64,000 nucleotides of DNA from Massilia sp. H-1. Its GTDB lineage: Bacteria > Pseudomonadota > Gammaproteobacteria > Burkholderiales > Burkholderiaceae_D. Positions 1-10,691 of this stretch are shown here, piece after piece (the stretch's first letter is position 1; each line of letters starts with the position of its first letter). Where the stretch lies: NCBI GenBank assembly GCA_024703915.1, contig CP087969.1, positions 620,001-684,000 on the forward strand. The letters run 5' to 3'. Made by a program: the position numbers and the translations under genes. The notes beneath the pieces are model-generated. The model was not told the DNA's origin. It searched no databases and was given only the letters and a program-made list of their open reading frames with translations.

Positions 1-1011
1 ATGGAAATCAACGGCCGCAAGCTCAAGGTCATCGTCAAGGACGACCAGAGCAAGCCGGACCTGGGCCGCACCCTGCTGGCCGAAGCGTATGGCGACGACA
101 AGGTCGACATCGCGGTCGGCACCAGCTCGTCCGGCTCGGCGATCGCCATGCTGCCGGTCGCCAAAGAATACAAAAAGGTGCTGATCGTCGAACCGGCCGT
201 GGCCGACGCCATCACCGGCGACAAATGGAACCGCTACATCTTCCGCACCGCGCGCAACTCGATGCAGGACGGCCTGGCCGCCGCCTCGACGCTCAAGACC
301 GGCAGCGTGGCCTTCCTGGCCCAGGACTACGCCTTCGGCAAGGACGCCGTCAAGGCTAAGCAAGGAAGCGCTGGCCGCCACCGGCAGCAAGGCCACCGTC
401 GTGCACGAGGAATACGCGCCGCAAAACGCGAGCGACTTTACCGCCTCGGCCCAGCGCATCTTCGACGCGCTCAAGGACAAGCCGCAGCCGCGCGTGCTCG
501 GCATCGTGTGGGCCGGTCCCAACCCGATGAACAAGCTGGCCGACATGAAGCCAGAGCGCTACGGCATCGCCCTCGCCCCGGGCGGCAACATCCTGCCCGT
601 CATGAAGACCTGGAAAAACTACGCTTAAGCACCGAAGGCACGATCTATTACTACTACGCCTTCCCGAAAAACAAAATGAACGACTGGCTGGTGGCCGAGC
701 ACACCAAGCGCTTCAAGGCGCCGCCCGACATGTTCACCATGCCGATGGCTTCGCTGCCGCCAGCGCCGTCTACAACGCGCTCGCCAAGGCTAGCTCCGAG
801 CGACAGCGAGAAGCTGATCGCCGCCATGGAAGGCATGGAGTTCGAGACGCCCAAGGGCAAAATGAGCTTCCGCAAGGAAGACCACCAGGCGATGCAGGTC
901 ATGTACCACTTCCGCATCAAGAAGCAGCAGAAGGACGAGTGGGACCTGCTCGAACTGGTGCGCGAGATCCCGGCGTCGGAGCTGCCGGTCCCGGTCAAGA
1001 ACAAGCGATGA
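1..1011 (+). CDS. livK: ABC importer substrate-binding protein, LivK-like (5' partial)
   Basis: Periplasmic solute-binding component of a branched-chain amino acid-type ABC importer, first gene of a livK-G-F-H-M operon. The window opens inside the gene. The ATG at position 1 is internal, since the signal peptide and the first strands expected of the Peripla_BP_6 family are missing. The segment VGTSSSGSAIAMLPVA and the C-terminal stretch ending PVPVKNKR fit this family. The frame is broken near 355-361 and 623-630, where GCTAAGC and GCTTAAGC replace an expected Ala-Gly hexamer, and again around 735-815. Restoring these sites gives one continuous protein. The TGA overlaps the ATG of livG by the ATGA pattern, so translation is probably coupled. 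Branched-chain amino acids are the family's usual substrate, but the real ligand cannot be read from the sequence. Confidence 0.85.
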   Translation: MEINGRKLKVIVKDDQSKPDLGRTLLAEAYGDDKVDIAVGTSSSGSAIAMLPVAKEYKKVLIVEPAVADAITGDKWNRYIFRTARNSMQDGLAAASTLKTGSVAFLAQDYAFGKDAVKAKQGSAGRHRQQGHRRARGIRAAKRERLYRLGPAHLRRAQGQAAAARARHRVGRSQPDEQAGRHEARALRHRPRPGRQHPARHEDLEKLRLSTEGTIYYYYAFPKNKMNDWLVAEHTKRFKAPPDMFTMPMASLPPAPSTTRSPRLAPSDSEKLIAAMEGMEFETPKGKMSFRKEDHQAMQVMYHFRIKKQQKDEWDLLELVREIPASELPVPVKNKR

Positions 1012-1776
1012 GCAAGCCGTCCCTGTCCACCCGCGACCTGACGATCCGCTTCGGCGGCCATGTCGCGGTCAATCAGGTCACGGCCGATTTCTATCCCGGC
1101 ACGCTGACCGTGATCGTGGGCCCCAACGGGGCTAGAAGCAAGACCACCTACTTCAACCTGATGTCCGGCCAGCTGCTTACCACGTCCGGCCAGGTGTTCC
1201 TGGACGGCGCCGACATCACGCGCCATGGCGCGGCGAAGCGCACGCGCCTGGGCATCGGCCGCGCCTTCCAGCTGACCAATCTGTTCCCGCACCTGACCGT
1301 GATCGAAAACGTGCGGCTGGCGGTGCAAAGCCAGGCCTAAGCATCGGCCTCAATATCTTCTCGGTCTGGTCCAGCCACAAGCTGCTGATCGAACGCGCGC
1401 TGCATTACCTCGGGCGGGTCGCCCTGGCCGACCGGCGCGACGCCTACGTGGCCTCGCTCTCCCATGGCGACAAGCGCAAGCTCGAAGTGGCGATCCTGCT
1501 CGCGCTGGAACCGGCCATCATGATGTTCGACGAGCCGACCGCCAAGGCATGAGCGTGGACGAAGTGCCGGTCGTGCTGGACCTGATCCACCAGGTCAAGG
1601 CCGAGGGCAACAAGACCATCCTGCTGGTCGAACACAAGATGGACGTGGTGCGCTCGCTGGCCGATCGCATCATCGTCCTGCACAACGGCACCCTGGTCGC
1701 CGACGGCAATCCGGCCGAGGTCATGGCCTCGGCCATCGTCCAGGAAGCCTACCTTGGAACACCCGAACATGTCTGA
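1008..1776 (+). CDS. livG: Branched-chain amino acid ABC transporter ATP-binding protein LivG
   Basis: Cytoplasmic ATPase subunit of the liv importer. The start MSKPSLSTRDLTIRFGG is typical of LivG. The Walker A reads GPNGARSKTT where the family has GPNGAGKTT: the codons for Ala-Gly have become GCTAGAAGC at 1131-1139, which adds three bases without changing frame. Further breaks at 1335-1342 (GCCTAAGC) and 1541-1548 (GCCAAGGC) disappear if GCCGGC is restored, giving the Walker B region DEPTAGMSVDE and the H-loop segment LLVEHKMD. At roughly 255 residues the repaired length is normal. The stop overlaps the livF start by eight bases. Confidence 0.9.
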
Positions 1777-2496
1777 ACCGATCCTCCAGCTGTCCGGCGT
1801 GCACACGCACATCGGCGAATACCACATCCTGCAAGGGGTCGACCTGACGGTGCCGCGGCGGCCTGTCGGTCCTGCTGGGCCATGGCGGCGCCAAAGAAAA
1901 ACGACCACCCTGCGCACCATCATGGGCCTGTGGAAGGCCAGCGCTTAAGCAGCATCAAGTTCGACGGGCGCGAGATTGGCGCCCTGTCCACGCCCGACAT
2001 CGCCCAGGCCTAAGCATCGCCTACGTGCCCGAAGCGATGGCCGTGTTTTCCGACCTGAGTGTGCGCGAGAACCTGTACCTGGCCGCCCGCAGCGGCGCTG
2101 GACCAGGCCCGGGTCGACTGGATCTGCGGCTTCTTCCCCGCCCTGAAAAAATTCTGGCACTACCCGGCCGGGAACCTCTCAGGCGGACAAAAGCAGATGG
2201 TGGCGATCGCGCGCGGATCGTCGAGCCGCGCAAGCTGATACTGATCGATGAACCGACCAAGGGCCTGGCCCCGGCCATCATCCAGAGCCTGATCGCCGCC
2301 TTCCGCGAGCTCAAGGAAACCGACACCACGATCCTGCTGGTCGAGCAGAACTTCAGCTTCGTCAAGTCGCTCGGCGACACCGTCTCCGTGATGGACGACG
2401 GCCGCGTCGTGCACGCCATGCGGCATGCGCGAACTGGTCGCCGACCAGGACCTGCAACAGCGCCTGCTCGGGCTCGCGCTCGACTCGCACCAATAG
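1769..2496 (+). CDS. livF: Branched-chain amino acid ABC transporter ATP-binding protein LivF
   Basis: Second ATPase subunit of the liv importer. The N-terminus MSEPILQLSGVHTHIGEYHILQGVDL is characteristic. The Walker A region around 1870-1905 is garbled (WRRQRKTTTLRTIMG for a G-x-GKTTTLRTIMG motif). The frame is also broken at 1943-1950 and 2008-2015 by GCTTAAGC and GCCTAAGC. Repaired, it reads through to FVPE-like and LLVEQNFSFVKSLGD segments and ends in LDSHQ. Walker B is visible as LILIDEPTKGLAP near 2236-2275. It sits between livG (overlap) and livH (10-base gap). Confidence 0.88.
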
Positions 2497-2506
2497 AAAG
2501 GCCGAC

Positions 2507-3551
2507 ATGGACCTCCAGATTCCTCCCGCCGTGCTGCCTGCCGTTCCGGCCGACACCGTCCTGCCCGCGGCCAAACGCGACCTCGCCCCGCTGCTGCTGG
2601 TGCCGGTACTGATGCTGGCCATGCTGCCGCTGGTGGGTAGCTTCCCCACCTGGGTCACGCTGACCATCGCTCTAGCCTGGCCATGGGCATGATGATCTTC
2701 ATCATGGCCAGCGGCCTCACGCTCGTCTTCGGCCTGATGGACGTGCTCAATTTCGGCCACGGCGCCTTCGTCTCGGTCGGCGCGTACGCCGCCACGCTGG
2801 TCCTGATCCCCATGCGCGGCTGGCTCGAAGCCGACGCGCTGCTGATGAACCTTGCCGTGCTGGCCCTGGCCGTCACGGTGGCGATGGTGGCCACGGCGCT
2901 GCTGGGATGGGCGTTCGAGCGCATCATCATCGCGCCCGTGTACGGCCAGCACCTCAAGCAGATCCTGATCACCATGGGCGGCATGATCGTCGCCGAACAG
3001 CTGATCAACGTTATCTGGGGCGCCGAGCAGATCGCCCTGCCCCTGCCGACCAGCCTGCGCGGCGCGATCGTGCTGGGCGACGCGGCGATTGAAAAATACC
3101 GGCTGGTGGCGGTCGTGGTCGGGCTGGTGGTATTTGCCGCCATGTTCCTGGTCCTGAACCGCACCAAGATCGGCCTGTTGATCCGCGCTTGGCGTCGAGA
3201 ACCGCGAAATGGTCGAAGCGATGGGCTACCGCATCCGGCGCCTGTTCGTGGCCGTGTTCGCGGCCGGTTCCGCGCTGGCCTAGCCTGGGCGGCGTGATGT
3301 GGGGCCTGTACAAAGAAACGCTGACCGCGGCCATGGGCGGCGAGATCATGGTCATGGTGTTCATCGTGATCATCATCGGCGGTCTCGGCTCGGTGGGCGG
3401 CTGCTTTATCGGCGCCCTGCTGATGGCGCTCGTAGCCAACTACGCTCGCTTCCTGGCCCCCCAAATTCGCGCTGGTGTCGAACATCGCCCTGATGATCGC
3501 GATCCTGCTGTGGCGCCCTGCCTAAGCATGTATTCCAACCTGCGCCGCTGA
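2507..3551 (+). CDS. livH: Branched-chain amino acid ABC transporter permease LivH
   Basis: Inner-membrane permease subunit of the importer. Several hydrophobic segments are visible, with the family hallmark ASGLTLVFGLMDVLNFGHGAF near 2705-2770 and the permease loop with RAGVENREM after repair. An extra N-terminal region of about 40 residues precedes the first LivH-like helix. Breaks at about 2670, 3187-3193 (GCTTGGC), 3278-3284 (GCCTAGC) and 3520-3527 (GCCTAAGC) all fall at expected Ala-Gly codons. Once they are restored, the protein runs from MDLQIPP to MYSNLRR, about 345 residues. Confidence 0.88.
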
Positions 3552-3560
3552 AAGAACCCG

Positions 3561-4637
3561 ATGCTGACCCGACTCCTCTCCGGCGACCTGCCGCGTAGCC
3601 GCAGCCTGTCCCTGGCGCTGCTGATGATCTTCCTGGGACTGGCGCTGGCGCCCTTCCTGACCAGCGGCGCGCCCCGCTCAACACGGCGGCCACCATCTGC
3701 GTCTATATCGTGCTGGTAGCGTCCTACGATCTGCTGCTCGGCTACACGGGCATCGTCTCGTTCGCCCACACGATGTTCTACGGGATCGGCGCCTACGGCG
3801 TCGGCCTGGGGCTGGCCAGCGTGGAGGAGCCCACCTGGACGGCGGTCTTCAGTGGCCTGCTGATCGCGCTCGCTCTCGCGCTGGTGCTGGCCCTGATCGT
3901 CGGCCTGTTCGCGCTGCGTGTGCGCGCCATCTTCTACGCCATGATCACGCTGGCGGTGGCGTCCTCGTTCGCGGTGCTGGCCTCGCAACTGTCGGACTTC
4001 ACCGGCGGCGAAGACGGCAAGACCTTCAGCGTGCCCGAACTGCTCTCGCCCGGCTACCAGCTGATGGAAGGCGACTTGTTCGGCCGCGCGCTCGACGGCA
4101 AACTGATCACCTACTACATCGTGTTTGCTTAGGCTGCCTGCTGCTGTTCCTGTTTTTGCTGCGGCTCGTGAACTCCCCGTTCGGGCGCGTGCTGCAAGCG
4201 ATCCGGGAAAACGAATTCCGGGCCGAAGCGCTCGGCTACCGCACGGTCCTGTACCGGATCTGGGCCAACTGCCTGGCCGCGCTGGTGGCGGCACTGGCTA
4301 AAGCGCGCTGATGGCGCTGTGGCTGCGTTATGTGGGTCCCAAGACCATGCTCGGCTTCGAGGTGATGACCGATATCTTGCTGATTGTCGTCATCGGCGGC
4401 ATGGGCACAATGTACGGCTCGGTGATTGGTGCCACGCTGTTCATCATCGCGCAAAACTACCTCAAGTCGCTGATGGCGGAAGGCTCGAGCGCGCTCGAAG
4501 GCGTGCCCTTCCTGGCCCAGGCGCTGCATCCGGACCGCTGGATGCTGTGGCTGGGCGTGCTGTTCGTGCTCTCGATCTACTTCTTCCCCGCAGGGATTGT
4601 AGGCAAACTGCGCATGCTCAGGCCATTGCGCCACTAA
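3561..4637 (+). CDS. livM: Branched-chain amino acid ABC transporter permease LivM
   Basis: Second inner-membrane permease subunit, closing the liv operon. The segment SYDLLLGYTGIVSFAHTMFYGIGAY is the LivM signature. The C-terminal part with VVIGGMGTMYGSVIGA and FFPAGIVGKLR is typical. It begins ten bases after livH. Frame breaks near 3680, 4128-4135 (GCTTAGGC) and 4297-4305 separate the pieces; all are of the same Ala-Gly miscall type. Downstream comes a GGGGTCAGACC palindrome rather than a normal terminator. Confidence 0.88.
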
Positions 4638-4655
4638 CGCTCCGCCGGTATCAAC

Positions 4656-4739
4656 ACCGGGGTCAGACCACTTTTCCTTCACAACCGGGGTCAGACCTCA
4701 ATTCTGCAACTAGTTTCAGAATTGAGGTCTGACCCCGGT
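4656..4739. repeat. GGGGTCAGACC palindromic repeat, copy 1
   Basis: A solitary half element (4656-4676) is followed by a full palindrome (4684-4739). The palindrome begins ACCGGGGTCAGACCTC and ends with the reverse complement GAGGTCTGACCCCGGT, enclosing a short loop with AATTCTG and CAGAATT. It can form a strong hairpin after livM. The same core recurs at four other places in this window, always between genes. Confidence 0.9.
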
Positions 4740-4866
4740 GGTGCTGCTGCACCTTCAATCCACATCAATGTTCCGTATCTTTCGGCTCCTATGATTTGAA
4801 CATCAGGGCCTCGCTGCTGTTTCGTGCGAGTCGGAAATTCCCCGCTTTTCCTAGGAAACGCTTCAT

Positions 4867-5049
4867 ATGAATGCTCTTTCGAAACTGCTCGCAGCGGTGG
4901 CGTTCGCATTCGCCCCGCTCCTGCCCACGCTGGCCCATTGCGCGCCGCAAATGACGGTGCTGTCCGCATCGTTCGACGATGTCGCGCGCCTTGCCGGTCT
5001 GTGCGCCCTGGCGCCGCCGCGCCGCCATTTTCAGGAGTTAAGATCATGA
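4867..5049 (+). CDS. Small exported hypothetical protein
   Basis: A 60-residue reading frame with a convincing signal-peptide-like start (MNALSKLLAAVAFAFAPLLPTLAHC, signal end likely near residue 25), followed by a short tail ending HFQELRS. Its last codons overlap the ATG of the next exported protein. It may be a genuine small secreted peptide or the front of a longer gene broken by base-calling error. No family is recognised. Confidence 0.4.
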   Translation: MNALSKLLAAVAFAFAPLLPTLAHCAPQMTVLSASFDDVARLAGLCALAPPRRHFQELRS

Positions 5050-5388
5050 ACGTCAAACTGCTCTTCATCACCTGCGCCCTGGGCGCCCTCGTTCGCCGCC
5101 ACCGCGCAGGAAAGCGCCACGGTCGTGCGCGACGCCGAAACTGGCAAGCTGCGCGCGCCCACGGCGGCCGAACTCAAGGCCTTGCAGGCGAAGCATCCGC
5201 AACCGAAGGAACTGGCTCCGGCCGTATCGAGCCTGCGTCCCGACGGCACGCGCAGCGTCAATCTGGGCGAACGCGGCATGGTGTACACGGTCGCGAAGCG
5301 CAATGCCGACGGCACGCTGAGCCGCCATTGCGTCAAGGATGGCAAGAGCGCCACCAACCGCGAGGAGGACCATCATGAACATCCCTGA
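5046..5388 (+). CDS. Exported protein resembling post-PEP-CTERM-1 domain proteins
   Basis: A secreted protein of about 113 residues. It starts MNVKLLFITCALGAL and needs one frame repair near 5088 to continue as a signal peptide ending FAATAQE. The mature part begins VVRDAETGKLRAPTAAELKAL. This pattern recalls the small exported proteins annotated as post-PEP-CTERM-1 in Massilia and relatives; I recognise it from memory only. The rest is rich in Lys, Asp and Arg and ends EEDHHEHP. The stop lies 11 bases inside the next gene, so the two are probably co-translated. Confidence 0.6.
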
Positions 5389-6810
5389 CCTACGCTGGCT
5401 GCGCGCCACCGCCCTGGCCCTGTCGCTCGCCCTTGCAGCGGCACCGGGCGTGCAGGCTGCCACCAACATCATCATCGTCAATAGCAACGCGCCCGGCGTG
5501 GGCTTCAATGATCCGGCCCCGGCCCCGCCGGTCGGCGGCAACAGCGGCCGCACGCTCGGCGAACAGCGCCTGATCGCGTTCCAGCACGCGGTCGATCTTT
5601 GGGGCGCGACCGTCACCAGCGCCGTCCCGATTCGCATTGCCGCCTCGTTCGAGCCGCTGCCCTGCGACGAATCGGGCGCTGTCCTTGGTGCGGCTTAGCA
5701 CCAGCGAAATCTTCTCCGATTTCCCGCACGCGCCCAGGCCGAACACCTGGTATCCGGGCGCGCTGGCCAGCAAGCTGGCGGCCGAGGACATCGCCACGCC
5801 CGGCCAGGCCCACATTCAGGCGCGCTTCAATTCGCGCCTCGGCTTGTTCGCCGACTGCCTGCCCGGCTCCCCCTTCTATCTGGGCCTGGACAACCAGCAT
5901 GGCGATCAGATCGACCTGGTCGCCGTGCTGCTGCACGAGATCGCGCACGGTCTGGGCTTTCAGGGCTTCACGGACGAAGAAACCGGCGAGCAGTTCGAGG
6001 GCCTACCCTCGGTCTGGGACTTCTTCCTGGTCGACAGCCGCAACGGCAAGCTATGGGCAGACATGAGCAATGCGGAGCGCCGCCTGTCCGCCGTGAGCGG
6101 CAATTTCCTCGCGTGGAACGGGCCGAACGTGAAGGCCGCCGTGCCGCAGGCGCTGCTGCTTAAGCGCCGAACCTGGATATCAGCGGCCCCGCAGCCGGCT
6201 GCCGCCACCGGCGACTACGAGGCGGGCGACGCGTCCTTCGGTCCGCCGCTGTCCACCGATGCCGTCACCGGTGAACTGATGCCGGTACTCGATCAGCCGG
6301 ACGGCCGCGGCCTGGCGTGCGAGCCGCTCGACGCGCAGAACGCGCTGGCCGTGCGCGGCAATATCGCACTGGTCGACCGCGGCACCTGTGCATTCACGGT
6401 CAAGGCGCGCAATGTGCAGGAGGCGGGCGCGCGGCATGGTGGTGGCGGAGAATGCGCCCGGGCCGGTGCAGTCGCTCGGCGGCAGCGACGCGAGCATCAC
6501 GATTGCTTCAATGCGCATCGGCTTCGAAGCGGGTATCGCGCTCAAACAGGCATTGCAGCAGCGCGCGCGACAAGTCGGGCGTGATCGCGGGCCTGGGCGT
6601 CGATCCGCAGCGCCTGTCGGGCACGGACCCCGCGCGCCGGGTGCGCATGTACAGCCCGCAGGAGTATGCGCCCGGGTCGTCGGTCTCGCACTACACGGTC
6701 GATACGCGGCCCAGTCAGTTGATGGAGCGATGGTCAATCAGGATCTGCCGCATGTGCTCATCGCGCCTCGGGACCTGACCTATCCGCTGCTGCAGGATAT
6801 CGGCTGGTGA
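5375..6810 (+). CDS. Secreted PA-domain protein with HExxHGLGF metalloprotease motif
   Basis: Exported protein of about 475 residues. A signal peptide (LALSLALAAAPGVQA) is followed by a region with LLHEIAHGLGFQGF near 5932-5967. This is a zincin-type HExxHGLGF motif, giving two His ligands and the catalytic Glu. The C-terminal half (about 6285-6560) has the protease-associated pattern ALVDRGTCAFTVKARN and a second segment GMVVAENAPGPV. The protein ends LTYPLLQDIGW. Frame breaks lie near 5693, 6160-6167, 6193 and 6430-6570. In this bacterial family the PA domain sits in loops of the peptidase domain. Substrate unknown; extracellular protein degradation is inferred. Confidence 0.75.
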
Positions 6811-6832
6811 GCTGTCGCCTTTCTGCGGGCGT

Positions 6833-6864
6833 AAAAAAAGCTGGCACGCGGCCAGCTTTTTAAT
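6833..6864. terminator. Bidirectional rho-independent terminator
   Basis: The stem AAAAAGCTGGC pairs with GCCAGCTTTTT around an ACGCG loop, with runs of A and T on either side. It lies between the convergent stop codons of the PA-domain gene and ppa and can serve both. Confidence 0.85.
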
Positions 6865-6878
6865 CCAGACAAAAACCC

Positions 6879-7418
6879 TTACAGGTTTTCTGCCTTCTTG
6901 AACGCTGCAACGCCGTTCAGGATTTCTTGTTTCGCATCTTCCGGGCCGAACCAGCCTTCGATCTTGACCCATTTGCCTGGCTCCAGATCTTTGTAGTGCT
7001 CGAAGAAGTGCTGGATCTGCTGCAGGCGCAGGTCGTTCATGTCTTCCGGCTTCTGCCAGTGCTTGTAGATCGGCAGGATCTTGTCGACCGGGACCGCCAG
7101 GATCTTGGCATCGCCATCGCTTCGTCGGTCATTTTCAGCACCCCGATGGCGCGGCAGCGAACCACGACGCCAGGAATCAGCGGGAACGGGGTGATGACCA
7201 GCACGTCGCATGGGTCGCCATCGTCCGAGATGGTGTTCGGCACGTAGCCGTAGTTGCACGGATAGTGCATCGCGGTGCCCATGAAGCGGTCGACGAAGAT
7301 CGCGCCCGATTCCTTGTCCACTTCGTACTTGATCGGATCGGCATTCATCGGGATTTCAATGATGACATTGAAATCGTTCAGGCACGTCGTGGCCGGAGGA
7401 GACTTTATTCAAACTCAT
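6879..7418 (-). CDS. ppa: Inorganic diphosphatase (soluble, family I)
   Basis: Hydrolyses pyrophosphate to two phosphates in the cytoplasm, pulling biosynthetic reactions forward. Family I features are clear: [21 protein letters not shown], the signature [14 protein letters not shown] with its metal-binding Asp residues, and the C-terminal [16 protein letters not shown]. The start chosen is MSLNKVSSG, which matches family N-termini. One inserted base at 7380 separates that start from the main frame, and a second break lies near 7110. The length, about 178 residues, is normal. Confidence 0.93.
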
Positions 7419-7480
7419 GGGGGATCCTTAGTGCGGAATTGAAGTGATGGCGTGATTATAACGAAATTTCAGGGGAAGAT

Positions 7481-7506
7481 TGGTGCGCCGCAGCAACGGC
7501 GCACCA
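7481..7506 (-). terminator. Rho-independent terminator after hemY
   Basis: Read on the minus strand, GGTGCGCC and GGCGCACC form a stem just after the hemY stop. It ends the hem operon. The T-run is short and interrupted, so efficiency is uncertain. Confidence 0.55.
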
Positions 7507-7509
7507 TTT

Positions 7510-8708
7510 TCAGAGAATGCTGGCCAGCGCGCACTGGCGGAAATGGGCGTTTGCCTCTTCGTGCTGGCCCAGGGCCTCGTGCATTTGCGCCAGCTTCAGA
7601 TGGGCTTCACGCACCATGCGCGGCTCGGTCGCGTCCGACAGGGCTTGCTCCAGATAGCGCTGGGCTTTACCCCACAGTTTCTGCTTCCAGGCACAGCGAA
7701 CCGAGGGTGAGCGCCAATTCGGCGTCGGTCGGGCGCTGCTTGATCCAGGTTTCGCAGTGCTCGATCTGGGCCAACAGCGTCGGCGATCCGGCCGCCCCGG
7801 CCGCGTCGCGGTAGGCGCGCACGACACGGTCGTCCCATTCGACGCGCAGCGCTTCTTCGGCAGTGGCGCGCTTCGTCGTGCAGGCCGCGCGCATTGAGCG
7901 CAGTCGCGGCGCGTGCGGCGATGTACGGCTTGACCCGGTCGGCGCTCGGCACCGTGGACCAGACTCGCATGATCGATTCGGCGTCGTGCGAGCTGTCCGA
8001 CAGCAGCGCTTCGTACGCCAGCTCGCGCAGGCGCGACGACAAGGCCGGATGCAGCGCCTTGTGCTTGTCGAGCGAACGCACCAGGCGCAGTACTTCCGGC
8101 CAGTTCTTGGCCTGCTGATGGGCCTTCATCGACCATTGCAGCGCGTGGATGTGGCGCTGGCCGCTGGCATTGAGTTCGGCCACCGCGTCCAGTGCCGCTT
8201 CCGGCTGATGGTCGTCGACCAGCAGTTCCGTCATCGTCATCAGGCGTGCGGTCTTGAGGGCGTTGTCGTTGACGACGCCGAGCCAGCCAGTTGTCGCTGC
8301 TCGCTCGCCTGGCGCATGCGGTGCGCGGCGCGGGCGCCGATCAGCGCAGCCAGGCCAGGCGTTTTCGGGCAGTTCGGCGGCGCGGATGGCGGCCTTTTCG
8401 GCGTGGCCGAAGCGGCCTTCGAACAAGGCCTTGAGCGCATCGCGCAAGCCCTTGTTGCCGTCGCGTTCACGCTTGCGCTGGCGGTAGGCGGCGACCTTGC
8501 CCGGCATGGCGACCGTGGCGCGCAGTGCGCGCAGCATGCCGTACATGACCATGAACAGGACTGCGGTCAGGACCACGAACAGGTTCAGCGACATGTCGAT
8601 CCGGTGCGGCGGGTAGAAAAAGACGACGTTGCCGGGATTGAAGCGCGCCGTCACGGCAACGCCGATTGCAGCGGCCATCAGGGCGACTAACCAGAGGAGT
8701 AAACGCAT
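7510..8708 (-). CDS. hemY: HemY: inner-membrane TPR protein of haem biosynthesis operon
   Basis: Membrane-anchored tetratricopeptide protein of the proteobacterial hemCDXY operon; it is not the Bacillus protoporphyrinogen oxidase of the same name. It starts MRLLLWLVALMAAAIGVAV with two N-terminal transmembrane helices (residues about 1-22 and 42-62). TPR-like helices follow, including GRFGHAEKAAIRAAELPENA and ALNARGLHDEARATAEEAL. The tail is KLAQMHEALGQHEEANAHFRQ. Frame breaks near 7690, 7868, 8280 and 8350 split the coding sequence. The start lies four bases from the hemX stop. The exact biochemical role is not established for the family. Confidence 0.85.
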
Positions 8709-8711
8709 GGC

Positions 8712-9919
8712 TTAAGGCTTCGACTTGTAGTTGCGCACAGCGTTCAGGCTGTCCGACAGCGATGGCATCTCGATCGCGAGGTTATGGGCCTGCACCTGGC
8801 GCAGCAGGTTCTGGGCGCTCTGGGTACTGGCGGCGCGCACGTCGAAGTACTTGGTCAGCGCGTCCTGCACGGCCAGCAGGTCGGTGCGGAACGCGGTCTC
8901 GCTGCGCGACATGAGCGCCAGGCGCGCGTTCAGCAGGCGCAGCTTGAGGTTCTCGCGCATGAAGTAAGCCTGCTCGGGCGAGAGCATCAGCGCTTCCAGG
9001 CGAATCGATCTTGCGTACCCGGATCAGCTGACGGATATCGGTCCACATTTCGTCGGACCAGGCGCGCCAGGTGGCCTGGGCGCGCAAGCGTAAGTGTCCG
9101 GCGCAGGCGCTGCTTAAGCACGGCCTTGGCGTCTGCCTTGGCCTTGCCGTCCATTTTGCGCGGCTTGACCACGGGCGCCAAGCAGCACCGGCTTTTCGTC
9201 GGCCAGCATCGGCAGCGTGTCGATCAGGCCGATCGCGTTGTCGATACGCAGGGCCACGCCCACGGTGTCGACCGTCGGCAGCGCCTTGAGCTTGTCGATG
9301 TCCTTGGCGATGGCGCGGCGGATGGTGATGAATTGTGGCTTGTCCGAGCGCGACAGCGAACGGTCGGCGTTTTGCAGCGCGATCAGCGCGCCCTGTACGT
9401 TGCCCGACAATTGCAGCTGCTGGCTCGCGGTCGAGAGTACCTGTTCGATTTCAGCCAGCGCCCATTCGTCGCGGTTCTTCGACAGATCCTGGTACAGCTG
9501 CTCGAGCGCCAGTTGCTGGCTCTGGGCTTCTTGCTGGCGGTTCTCCAGCGTGGTGACTTTTTCCTGCAGCACCTTGGCCAGGTCCTGCACCGAATTGGCG
9601 GTGGCGGCGGTCTGGGCGTTGACCACTTCGCCCTTTTGCACGCTGCGCGCCATTTCCATGCGCAGACGCTGCAGGCTGTTGCGGGGTCGACCAGGCGTGG
9701 GCGGCCAGCAGCAGCACGATCACGATCACCGAGACGGTGATCGGACGCTGAAGGATGTCGGTAATCGAAGGTCCGGCTAAGCGCCCCGGCGGCCGGTGCA
9801 GGCAGCCAGCAGCGGCGCGGCAGGCGGCGGCGCGCTGGCGTAGGCCGCTGCAGGGGCGCTCGGATGGGTGGCGGCGGGTGCTTAAGCGCTGGGTCTGGAA
9901 TGGTAGGCAATTCGTTCAT
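8712..9919 (-). CDS. hemX: HemX family protein (uroporphyrinogen-III C-methyltransferase-like)
   Basis: Membrane protein of the hem operon. It starts [18 protein letters not shown], with a Pro/Ala-rich cytoplasmic N-terminus and a single transmembrane segment encoded around 9680-9740. A long periplasmic coiled coil follows (SVQDLAKVLQEKVTTLENRQQEA...). The C-terminal region MLSPEQAYFMRENLKLRLLNARLALM is the HemX signature. Although often named a methyltransferase, no SAM-binding site is visible here. Breaks occur near 9175, 9110, 9000 and 9690-9880. Its ATG overlaps the hemD stop (ATGA). Confidence 0.85.
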
Positions 9920-10691
9920 GGTCGTGATTGTAACGCGGCAAGCAGTCGTTCGTCGCCTGATCCACAGAGTGTCAGTCGGGTCAATCCAAGCGAGCTTGCC
10001 GTTTCGGCAATCCTGGCATGCGGAATGATGACCCGTTGTTGTTGCATTTTTGCTACATATTCAGGCTCGCCCAGCTCGCCAACCAGCGCCAGCAAACCGC
10101 GCAGGGCTTCCGAGCTGGTGATGATCCAGTCGTTCTGGCGCTCCAGCAGCGCGCAACTGGGCCCGCAATGCGGGCGTCATGGGCGGCACGCTACGCCGGT
10201 AGGCCGCCACCGTGGACACGGTCGCAGCCGGCCGCGCGCAAGCCGTCGGCCATCAGTTCGCGCCCGCTCTCGCCGCGCACGATCAGCACTTCCTTGCTTA
10301 GCCAGGGCCGCCAGGTCGAGCGTCTGCAGCAGGTTTTCCGAATCGCTGCGCGCCGGGTCCTTGGGACTGACGATGCGCGCATTGCTGTCGTCGATGCCAT
10401 GTTTGGCCAGGGCGGCGCGGCTGCCCTCGCCCAGCACGGCCAGGGTCACCCCGGGCTTAGGCCACTGGCCGATATGGGCAAACGCGGCATCGATCGCGTT
10501 GGGCGAGACGAAGGCCACCAGCGCATAGCGTTCCAGGCCTAAGCCAGCGTGCGGATCAGCGCCGACTGGTCGTCCAGCGGGAAGATCTCGAGCAGCGGCA
10601 GCAGCACCGCTTCGCGGCCCAGCGCCGCGACCGCGCGCGCCAGCGCATTGGCCTGCGCCCGCGGGCGCGTAATGACGACGGGGTCAGGCAT
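9916..10691 (-). CDS. hemD: Uroporphyrinogen-III synthase
   Basis: Cyclises and isomerises hydroxymethylbilane to uroporphyrinogen III. It begins [20 protein letters not shown], the usual HemD start, and contains [14 protein letters not shown] and [13 protein letters not shown]. The C-terminal [13 protein letters not shown] and the final [13 protein letters not shown] are recoverable. Breaks lie near 10295, 10457, 10543 and 10225. At 10225 an extra T after GCCGGC destroys an AAGATV-type reading. The start overlaps the end of hemC by eight bases and the stop overlaps hemX, so the four hem genes are one transcription unit. Confidence 0.87.

Noticed and set aside
2362-2952. Long minus-strand frames opposite the liv, ppc and cyd genes
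   Set aside because: They are low-complexity shadows, rich in Arg, Ala, His and Gly, of GC-rich coding strands without family signatures.
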